5,794 bases of DNA from Lachnospiraceae bacterium. Its GTDB lineage: Bacteria; Bacillota; Clostridia; Lachnospirales; Lachnospiraceae. A model generated the notes under the pieces. It saw only the letters and a program-made list of their open reading frames with translations, made no database searches and was not told where the DNA came from. The stretch spans positions 1-5,794 of the forward strand of contig DLYC01000109.1 of the NCBI GenBank assembly GCA_003447895.1. The letters run 5' to 3'. Of the stretch, positions 1 through 5,600 are shown one piece after another. Position 1 is the stretch's first letter, and the number at the start of each line of letters is the position of its first letter. The translations under genes and the position numbers were made by a program.

Positions 1-447
1 CAGGTAGAAAACGTGTACGTCATCCGTTACGAAAACATCAATCCGCACGGACGACTGTTTGGAGGACAGCTCGTATCCTGGATCGATGAAGTCGCCGGCG
101 CCTGCGCGGGACGCCACACAGGACTTTCGGTCACCACTGCCTCCATTGACAACCTGACATTCAAGCGCGGCGCCTTTCTGGCGGACCGCCTCGTCCTGCT
201 TGCACGCATGACTTATGTGGGCCGCACGTCCTGCGAGGTGCGGGTGGATTCTTATATCGAGGATAAAGACGGTTTTCGGCACGCGATCAACCGCGCTTAC
301 CTCATCTATGTGGCGATCGATGAGAACGGGACTCCGATTTCCATCCCTTATGGCCTTGAGATCAATACCGTCGCCGAAAAAGCCCGCTGGGACGGCGCTC
401 TGCTTCGCCGCGAATATAGAAAGAACCGAAAGAATATGGGATTCTGA
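1..447 (+). CDS. Acyl-CoA thioesterase, hotdog fold (5'-partial)
   Basis: The product is predicted to hydrolyse acyl-CoA to free acid and CoA in the cytoplasm, as in the YciA/BFIT-type acyl-CoA hydrolase family. The reading frame is open from base 1 to the TGA at 445-447 and gives 148 visible residues. Visible residues 12-30 hold the family signature NINPHGRLFGGQ followed by WIDE. Asn14, the Gly21-Gly22 turn and Asp29 match the conserved Asn, GG and catalytic Asp of the family. The second half carries the usual strand pattern (TASIDNLTFK, then SCEVRVDSYIED) and ends in a basic tail (RREYRKNRKN). A GTG at 13-15 could be called as the start, but the codons before it (QVEN) continue the family's usual N-terminal strand and no ribosome binding site is visible. 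The true start is therefore probably a few codons left of the window. Family length is about 150-170 residues, so little is missing. The acyl chain specificity cannot be read from sequence. Family call is secure. Confidence 0.9.
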   Translation, partial: QVENVYVIRYENINPHGRLFGGQLVSWIDEVAGACAGRHTGLSVTTASIDNLTFKRGAFLADRLVLLARMTYVGRTSCEVRVDSYIEDKDGFRHAINRAYLIYVAIDENGTPISIPYGLEINTVAEKARWDGALLRREYRKNRKNMGF

Positions 448-453
448 CACCAC

Positions 454-525
454 GAGTTTATGGTGCCAGGCACCATAAAATTTTTATAAACTTCATAAAA
501 AAAGAGTTAATGGTGCCAGGCACCA
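454..525. repeat. Two direct copies of a 22-base REP-like palindromic repeat
   Basis: Bases 454-475 and 504-525 are the same 22-base unit, GAGTT(T/A)ATGGTGCCAGGCACCA, with one mismatch (T459 versus A509). Their starts are exactly 50 bases apart. The core TGGTGCC-A-GGCACCA is a perfect palindrome around a single A. Each copy is extended by its own flanking complementary bases into a longer stem: 457-479 for the first and 502-534 for the second. Short intergenic GC palindromes of this kind resemble REP sequences mobilised by Y1-type tyrosine transposases (RAYTs). No such transposase is in the window, so that link is inference. Confidence 0.7.
457..485 (+). terminator. Probable intrinsic terminator of the thioesterase gene
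   Basis: The hairpin starts 10 bases after the thioesterase stop. TTTATGGTGCC (457-467) pairs perfectly with GGCACCATAAA (469-479) around A468, which in practice leaves a 10-bp stem and a three-base loop. After A480 comes a run of five T (481-485). The T-run is short and the lower stem is AT-rich, so strength is uncertain. On the opposite strand no T-run follows this hairpin, so it is oriented for the thioesterase transcript. Confidence 0.6.
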
Positions 526-534
526 CTAACTCTT
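497..534 (-). terminator. Intrinsic terminator of the leftward zinc-ribbon/SPASM remnant
   Basis: AAGAGTTA (502-509) pairs with TAACTCTT (527-534), and inside it TGGTGCC (511-517) pairs with GGCACCA (519-525), with one A/C mismatch (510/526) between the two stems. Read leftward, the hairpin runs directly into a T tract formed by A497-A503 on the plus strand, which is classic Rho-independent form. The TAG stop of the SPASM remnant (526-528) lies inside the right arm. The GC core is the same repeat unit that forms the facing terminator at 457-485. Confidence 0.75.
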
Positions 535-771
535 CACATGTTGTCCTATGCAAAGCAACGGCTCATTGTTGTCGAAATTCCATGTATGAGTTGAATCCCC
601 TCCGCAGATAAAACGTTCCGGACAGTTTGCGCATTTAGAGCTGCTGCCCGTCCTGTCCCGCCTGAAAGCGAGAAATCCGTTCTTCCACACATCCCCAAAA
701 TTGTCTTTTCTGACGTTCCCCTGCACCAGCTCTTTCCTGTGCGGGATATCCAGACAGGCACAAATTCTTCC
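526..771 (-). pseudogene. C-terminal SPASM-domain fragment of a radical SAM protein
   Basis: The frame is open from 771 to the TAG at 526-528 and gives 81 residues, beginning GRICACLDIPHRKELVQGN. This looks like the tail of a radical SAM/SPASM enzyme. It has a Cys-x-Cys segment, the typical GNVRKDNFGDVWKN stretch before the cluster-binding cysteines, then CANCPERFICGGDS (Cys-x2-Cys-x5-Cys), and a final Cys in NEPLLCI. SPASM domains bind auxiliary Fe-S clusters. The catalytic radical SAM barrel with its CxxxCxxC motif, usually 200 or more residues, is absent. Upstream in this frame there is a TGA at 772-774, and beyond it the DNA encodes a zinc-ribbon protein in another frame. A GTG at 724-726 could be called as a start, but the homology-like sequence continues upstream of it. 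I read this as the remnant of a deleted gene. Which radical SAM subfamily it came from, and what it modified, cannot be told. Confidence 0.72.
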
Positions 772-905
772 TCAATGAATTCGGGTTTTCCCATCGGTGC
801 TCCACAGTACCGACAGTATTTATCCCCGTCGTTATAGTCATTTTTACAATTCGCACAAACCTTTCGCATCGGAACAGCCGGCCTCTTGTCTTCAAACCAT
901 GTCAT
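546..905 (-). CDS. Zinc-ribbon protein with intact N-terminus and out-of-frame tail (probable gene remnant)
   Basis: The 119-residue frame starts at ATG 903-905 with a strong ribosome binding site, AAGGAGG, 8 bases upstream. Residues 15-35 form a zinc ribbon with Cys17-x2-Cys20 and Cys31-x2-Cys34 (KVCANC, then YCRYCGAPMG). Residues 36-48 (APMGKPEFIEEEF) resemble short zinc-ribbon proteins of gut Clostridia, which as I recall them go on to a second Cys pair. Here, after about residue 48, the sequence loses protein-like character. The same DNA read in another frame encodes a SPASM domain tail, so residues 49-119 are probably an artefact of a deletion fusion. The gene lies 47 bases downstream of the EFR1 gene on the same strand and was probably co-transcribed with it. 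A short protein with one zinc knuckle may still be made. Its function is unknown; protein or nucleic-acid contacts would be typical of such ribbons. Confidence 0.6.
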   Translation of the reverse strand: MTWFEDKRPAVPMRKVCANCKNDYNDGDKYCRYCGAPMGKPEFIEEEFVPVWISRTGKSWCRGTSEKTILGMCGRTDFSLSGGTGRAAALNAQTVRNVLSAEGIQLIHGISTTMSRCFA

Positions 906-937
906 TCAGATATCCTCCTTTTGCCTTTTTATTTAGT

Positions 938-952
938 GCCCGCAGCGCGGGC
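938..952 (-). other. Short perfect hairpin directly after the EFR1 stop codon
   Basis: GCCCGC (938-943) and GCGGGC (947-952) form a perfect 6-bp GC stem with a three-base loop, abutting the EFR1 TGA at 953-955. Read leftward it is followed by ACTAAATAAAAAGG rather than a T-run, so it is not a standard intrinsic terminator. It could stabilise the EFR1 mRNA end or lower read-through into the zinc-ribbon gene. The role is inferred only from position. Confidence 0.4.
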
Positions 953-1783
953 TCACTTGAAATACCACTCCGCCTCTTTCCTCTCCGTATAGTTCTGCTC
1001 CAGCATCCTTACGTGGGATAAGAAAGCAGGGTCGTCAAAAAACTTTGCCCCCTCAGGGCACTTGACCACACACGCCTGACACTTGATACAGATTCCGGGA
1101 ACTGACGAAAAGTCCTCCTTCGAGATGGATCCCATCGGACATACGTTGGCGCAGATACCGCACTTTGTACATTTCCCGGCGTCCGTAAACGGCTTTGCCT
1201 TGAGGAACTGGGCAGGCTTGCCGTCCTCTCCTTTTGGGACATAGTAAGGGCCCACCGGCGCTCCGCCGCGGATGATTGGTTCCTTCCATGGGTTCTCCTC
1301 ATACCCACTGACAGCAAACTCCGCCGCCCGATCGGCAAAATCGTCTATTTTTTTGTAGTCTTCGGCATCCGGCCGTCCTGCTGCGATCTTGTCTGAAAAG
1401 ACATGCCTGCACACCCATGCGCCCGCCGCAAATACCCGAAAGCCAAGCCATTCCGTCTCTTCCACCAGCTCTGTCAGAGAACTGTCAAAATTCCGATTCC
1501 CGAAAGTTACAACACAGACCGCCATAGCTCCGTTTCCGTCAAACAGCTGCCTCAGAAACGGAAGTGCTTTGTTAGGCAATCGCCCCGCATAAGTGGGCAT
1601 TCCCAAAACAACCAGATCCTCTGCTTCAAAGCTGTACTGTGTCTTTCGTCCGTCCGGAAGCGTAAAGTCGATCGTCTTAGCCTGAACCCTCAGCGCTTTC
1701 GCAATCCTGTCAGCTATATATTGTGTCACGGCCCCCGTACTCCCCGCGGGGCTGAAATATGCGGCATATACTCTTTTTATCAT
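953..1783 (-). CDS. EFR1 family ferredoxin: flavodoxin-like domain fused to a 2[4Fe-4S] ferredoxin
   Basis: This 276-residue protein should carry electrons through FMN and two [4Fe-4S] clusters in the cytoplasm of an anaerobe. Residues 1-~160 are flavodoxin-like. AYFSPAGSTG (8-17) is the phosphate-binding loop, GMPTYAGRLPN (61-71) and TFGNRNFD (93-100) are the flavin-contact loops. Residues ~200-245 hold a bacterial ferredoxin: Cys205-x2-Cys208-x2-Cys211-x3-Cys215-Pro, then Cys232-x2-Cys235-x2-Cys238-x3-Cys242-Pro. All eight cluster ligands are present. The ATG at 1781-1783 is preceded by AGGAG at 9 bases spacing. There is no signal peptide or membrane segment. Domain order and length fit the EFR1 family, which is common in Clostridia; its redox partners are not established to my knowledge. 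It lies just upstream of the zinc-ribbon/SPASM remnant, so donation of electrons to a radical SAM enzyme is a reasonable guess. Immediately ahead of its ribosome binding site is the long inverted repeat at 1800-1860. No convincing promoter of its own is visible, so it may depend on read-through from the DUF1269-like gene. Confidence 0.9.
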   Translation of the reverse strand: MIKRVYAAYFSPAGSTGAVTQYIADRIAKALRVQAKTIDFTLPDGRKTQYSFEAEDLVVLGMPTYAGRLPNKALPFLRQLFDGNGAMAVCVVTFGNRNFDSSLTELVEETEWLGFRVFAAGAWVCRHVFSDKIAAGRPDAEDYKKIDDFADRAAEFAVSGYEENPWKEPIIRGGAPVGPYYVPKGEDGKPAQFLKAKPFTDAGKCTKCGICANVCPMGSISKEDFSSVPGICIKCQACVVKCPEGAKFFDDPAFLSHVRMLEQNYTERKEAEWYFK

Positions 1784-1799
1784 TTCTTATTACTCCTAA

Positions 1800-1860
1800 T
1801 GAGTCAGGGGGACAGTCCCTTTGACTCAAAATGAGTCAATGAGACTGTCCCCCTGACTTA
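1800..1860. repeat. REPIN-like long inverted repeat
   Basis: AGTCAGGGGGACAGTC (1802-1817) pairs perfectly over 16 bp with GACTGTCCCCCTGACT (1843-1858). Nested inside, TTGACTCA (1821-1828) pairs over 8 bp with TGAGTCAA (1832-1839) around an AAA loop, leaving a 3x3 internal loop. The left half alone (1800-1828) is also a palindrome, TGAGTCA-GG-GGGAC-A-GTCCC-TT-TGACTCA, with two G-T wobbles. The right half is a similar, weaker palindrome in inverted orientation. Two palindromic REPs in head-to-head arrangement define a REPIN, and the GGGGACAGTCCC core resembles intergenic repeats that I recall in Firmicutes near Y1-type (RAYT) transposases. No transposase is present here. It has no T-run on either side, so it is not a textbook terminator. 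Confidence 0.72.
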
Positions 1861-1898
1861 TACCATTACGTTATCTCTCAATAACTATCCGGGGCCGA

Positions 1899-2525
1899 TT
1901 AAGAATTCTCCTCTACAGAATCTCTGAGTTTGTCGAAGTCAGCCTTGATCTTCTCTCTCGTGTCCTCGATCTTTCCCTGATAGCCTTTCAGTCTTGCTTT
2001 TCTCAGCTCTTTAACAGCGAGACGGGCCTCTTCTTCCTTCATATCCTCCGCTTCGTCCACTTCCTCTGCGATCGCGGCGGCGTCATAGCGGGCGATCTCT
2101 ACCGTGAATTTGCTAAGGCATGTATCCAAAGCGGTCTCATCCTCTTCGTCCGTAAGGGCGATCAGGGCAACTTCTCCGTCCATCAGTTTGGAAGCAACCA
2201 TCTCCAGAAGAGCTGCATCATCCAAAGTATCCACTACGCCTACTGTACTGCCGAGCATGGCGCCGTAAGATCCCATAAGGAGCATCCCGATCGGTCCGCC
2301 GAGAACGCCGACAAGTCCGCCGAGCAGTCCGCCGATCGCTGCGCCCTCACCGGTATGTTTGCCGGAATCGAAGCTGTCACAGATCCGGATCTCATTTCCT
2401 TCTCTTTTCACAAGTCCCATCTGAAGGATGGCGTACTGATCAGCTACCGGTTTCTGGCGAAGCTCTGTCATCGCCTGATAGCCTTCACTCTCTTTTTCGA
2501 ATAAAGCCGCAAGAATATTCTGCAT
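1899..2525 (-). CDS. DUF1269-like glycine-zipper protein of unknown function
   Basis: I do not recognise a function. The 208-residue protein starts at ATG 2523-2525, with GGAGGT 6 bases upstream, and ends at TAA 1899-1901. Residues 1-~55 are a soluble alpha/beta segment (NILAALFEKESEGYQAMTEL, then YAILQMGLVKREG). Residues 60-98 are glycine-rich and hydrophobic (GGLLGGLVGVLGGPIGMLLMG), with small residues at regular spacing as in membrane-inserting glycine zippers. Residues ~100-148 return to an alpha/beta pattern (EVALIALTDE), and 150-208 are a highly charged helix likely to form a coiled coil. This order matches DUF1269-type predicted membrane proteins, some of which are linked to stress. 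There is no signal peptide. The gene has its own strong promoter at 2601-2628 and is followed at some distance by the inverted repeat at 1800-1860 and EFR1. The domain assignment is by eye and moderate in confidence; the gene call itself is firm. Confidence 0.8.
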   Translation of the reverse strand: MQNILAALFEKESEGYQAMTELRQKPVADQYAILQMGLVKREGNEIRICDSFDSGKHTGEGAAIGGLLGGLVGVLGGPIGMLLMGSYGAMLGSTVGVVDTLDDAALLEMVASKLMDGEVALIALTDEEDETALDTCLSKFTVEIARYDAAAIAEEVDEAEDMKEEEARLAVKELRKARLKGYQGKIEDTREKIKADFDKLRDSVEENS

Positions 2526-2540
2526 GTGTCTACCTCCAAC
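2517..2540 (-). promoter_or_regulatory. Ribosome binding site and start of the DUF1269-like gene
   Basis: Read leftward the sequence is TTGGAGGTAGACACATG. GGAGGT sits 6 bases before the ATG at 2523-2525, a near-optimal Shine-Dalgarno that fixes this start. Confidence 0.7.
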
Positions 2541-2580
2541 TGATTCGGTTTCATGATTACCCGACAGGTATAAAGATCCC

Positions 2581-2592
2581 GGGAAAATTCCC
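2581..2592. promoter_or_regulatory. Perfect 12-base inverted repeat at the predicted transcript start
   Basis: GGGAA-AA-TTCCC is a perfect inverted repeat beginning 9 bases downstream of the -10 box of the DUF1269-like promoter, where transcription would begin. The position suits a repressor operator or a 5' leader hairpin. The pattern is short and no cognate regulator is in the window, so the role is only a suggestion. Confidence 0.25.
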
Positions 2593-2600
2593 TACTTTTT

Positions 2601-2628
2601 ATTATAAGTACCGCAAAATGCTAGTCAA
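2601..2628 (-). promoter_or_regulatory. Sigma-A promoter of the DUF1269-like gene
   Basis: Read leftward there is TTGACT (-35, 2623-2628), a 16-base spacer (2607-2622) and a consensus TATAAT (-10, 2601-2606). This is one mismatch from full vegetative consensus. Transcription should begin near 2594, giving a leader of about 70 bases before the ATG at 2525. The -35 box contains the TGA stop codon (2625-2627) of the DUF4132 gene. No intrinsic terminator separates the two, so read-through from the upstream gene can add to expression. Confidence 0.75.
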
Positions 2629-5600
2629 GCCCTAACTAACTGCTGCAAAATATAGGGATCTTTGATCTTCCCGTCCTGCGCCAGCAGGAGGATCTTGGAC
2701 AGGATCTCCGCTGTCTTGGGATCTTCGTCGATAAACGGCAGGAAAATCTTCCCCCTGTGCTGCGAATGCACAGGCAAAATATTGACCATTCCGCCGCTCT
2801 CCTTATGGATCACGCCGCTCCCGAGCTGCACGTTGTAGTTTCCGAGCGTCCCCTTAATATAGGCGTGCGTGCCCTCAAAGGTCACGTTGGTCAGACCGAA
2901 GAGTTCCATATTAAATTCGAAGATCGCCTTTCGCATCTCGATCGTAGAGTGGCTGGTCTCGGGATCGACGCCGCCCACATGGGCCACGCTGACCGCCAGG
3001 TCCACATCTCTCATGACCTCGGAATAGAGAATGTCCGGGACTTCCGAGAGCTTTTTCTGCTTGTAAGTCTTCCTGTCATAGAACGAGACATATTCCAGCG
3101 TCGGGCTCTCTGTATCCGCCGGTGAGAACCAGTCCGCCAGCGCGTAGATCGTCGCCGAGATATTCTGCTTAAAGAAGACCTTCTGAAGCCCCTCGTCATA
3201 GTCAGCCACCCATCTGCGTCCCTTGAGCGCGGCGACCGTCTTCTTGGGCTGGATCTGGTATCCCGCGAACATCCGGGAATCCAGCGCGTCCTTCTCCTCC
3301 TCCAGCTTTACGTAGAATTCCCTGAATACCTGCTTGAAGGGCTGCTTCAGGCCGCTCTCCCTGTTCTTTTCGAAGAAAAGTCTCTGATAGCGCGGCAAAA
3401 CACCGAGCCTGTACAAGGTGATCGGATGGGCCACCAGAAGCTGTGTCTCCGGGGGGAGCGCGGGCTCTGCGGCGCCCAGCTCCTCCAGCGTGCCGACCGG
3501 GCCTGCTTCCGCCGCTCCGGCTCCGACAAACACAAGCCGTCCAAGGATTCCCGCGGTCACGGGATTTCTGCACAGTCCTGAGAGCTCCTCGCAGCTGTAG
3601 GCGTCCTCCTCTTCCATGGCCCGCTCGAACATGGCGACGCATCGGGAGTACTGCCCCTTCAATTTGGAGGCGAATTCCTTCACCTCGTTGAAGGTCTCAT
3701 CTTTCTTTAGAGCCGCAGGCACGGACTTCACTTTTTTGCCCTTCTTGGAGAGGACAAGTTCCGTCTTTCCGTCAGGATCCACTTCGACCCTGGCAAAATA
3801 GTCCCCAATCTCCATTCCGTCCAGGAACTTCTGATTCGAAGTCACAAGCTCGGTCTCCATTGCCAGCGTCAGCCGAAGGTCATCGGCGTAGCCTGCCGTT
3901 GTGGCCATATTTTTCATCGCGTACTGCACGCACTGCGCCTCACTGGCCCGCCTCTGGGCGCCGAACTGCCTGCTCTCCTTGAGGAATTTCTGCAGGAACT
4001 CGTAGCGGTGCAGGGCATCCTGCCTGTCCTTCATAGGGATCAGGCCGTAGCTCATCAGAAGGTCCTTGTTTCGCTTGTCCTCAATGACCTTCTCGAGCTC
4101 ATCGCGGTCCACTTTGCCGGTCGCGGCGTCTGCGTACTTGCGCGCGCGGGTATGCTTGCTTCCGTCCGCAATATATTTGGCTGCCTTGTAGAGCTTGGCG
4201 AAGTTCTTCTCGCCGAGCTTTTCATACACTTCAAAGAACCACTTCGTGTCAAAGCACCCGTTGCCCAGTTCTTCCGGCGTCAGCGGCGTGTATCTGGCGA
4301 TCACGGCCTTCTTGCGGTCGTCAAACCGCTCGTTCATGTGGGCCATAAAGTAGTAGCAGCCGCTTGTAAAGCCCTCCATGCCCAGGACATCTTCCGCCAT
4401 CTCCATCCACTGCGGCGCGTACATAGCCACTTCGATCAGGCGGTCGACGCTGATCTTATTCTCTTTGACGGCCTTTTTCAGATCCGCCGCCGTCTCTCCG
4501 GAAGCCGGCCAGCAGACCTTGAGAAGGTGCGACAGAGACTCCTTCTTGCTCGTTCCGCCGGTGTAGGAGTAGTAAGTGTTGCGGTCCAGGGTGTCCGTTC
4601 CCATCGCGCGCAGGATCTCCATAAGGCGCGGGATCCCTTCGATCCTGGAGATGCGGCTGACCGCGTCCGAAAATACCGTCGGCGTGTCGCCGCGCCGAAG
4701 TTCCACGTCCAGAATGAGGTTTACGATATTTTGATAAACTTCTCTGCCCAGCGTATAGAAGCGGCACTTCGTGTCCATGGTCCGCTTATCAAAATCGACG
4801 GGCATATAGGGCTTCGCCTGTCGAAGAACATAAACTGTGATGACAGGACGGAACAGGTCGCCAAGCCTTCCCACCGCGTACTTGAGCCCGACCTTCTCAA
4901 AGGCCGCCTTGTAGAGGAAATCCCGGGTGATCAGTCCCAGTTCATGGGCCTTTACGTAGTCCAGGATCGAGAGGATATTGTCGCTGCTCCCGCCGTAGCG
5001 CGCGTTCGAATTGTAGGCGTCAAACTGATAGACCTGATCCATGTGATAGAGCAGAGGGAATACGCCGGCAAATTCTTCGTCGCTCTCATAGCGGGACGCG
5101 CGGGTCAGAAGACTCCGGAATTTGTTGGACCGGATGAAGCAGAGAGGGGGCCTGTTCTGCAGGTAATAAATCTTAGAGGGCGCCCGCTCCATCCACCGAA
5201 TGTTTTCGGGAAGCTCCGCCGCCATAAGGACCGCCGCCCGGGCGACCTCAGCGGGCAGGACCAGGTTCTGCTGGCCGGAGATGATGTCCAGGATCGTCTG
5301 GTAGGTGCTGTGCGCCTGACGGCTTCCCATGTACTTGGGATCGGCGTAATGGTAACCCGAATAGGCCTCCCCGAAGATCGTCTTCTCCGCCTTGAGGTAC
5401 GCTGCAATGTCCTTTACATCGGTCTCATCATATCCTCCGCGCGCCGCGAAATACAGGTTGTAGAACACCTTGGGATCCTTGATGATCATCTCATAAACTT
5501 CGATCCACAGCTCCGGGAAGGGGTATCTGGTCTCGATCCCGCCGCTGTAATCGTAGTTGATCATATAAAGGCCGTTCTCCAGAAGCTGTTTCTCGCCGTT

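Noticed and set aside
13..15. GTG as the start of the thioesterase
   Set aside because: Codons 1-12 continue the family N-terminus in frame, and no ribosome binding site can be seen ahead of the GTG. The gene is cut by the window edge.
454..525. CRISPR array
   Set aside because: There are only two palindromic units with a 28-base AT-rich gap, no further repeats and no cas genes. Terminator hairpins explain them better.
938..952. Intrinsic terminator after EFR1
   Set aside because: The stem is perfect, but no T-run follows on the minus strand, so I list it only as a hairpin.
1403..1834. 143-codon plus-strand frame opposite EFR1
   Set aside because: It is antisense to a strongly supported gene, runs into the inverted repeat, and its translation shows no domain-like pattern.
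1861..1898. Promoter for EFR1 upstream of the inverted repeat
   Set aside because: A TATAAG-like -10 can be read leftward near 1856-1861, but the hexamers at 16-17 bases upstream (TTATTG, GTTATT) are poor -35 matches. Not enough to report as a feature.
2757..3125. 122-codon plus-strand frame opposite the DUF4132 domain
   Set aside because: It is antisense to the best-conserved part of the large gene and lacks a ribosome binding site or recognisable motif.
3202..3642. 146-codon minus-strand frame inside the DUF4132 gene
   Set aside because: The translation is Arg/Gly/Ala-rich low-complexity, typical of an out-of-frame reading of GC-rich coding DNA. The DUF4132 frame covers the same bases.
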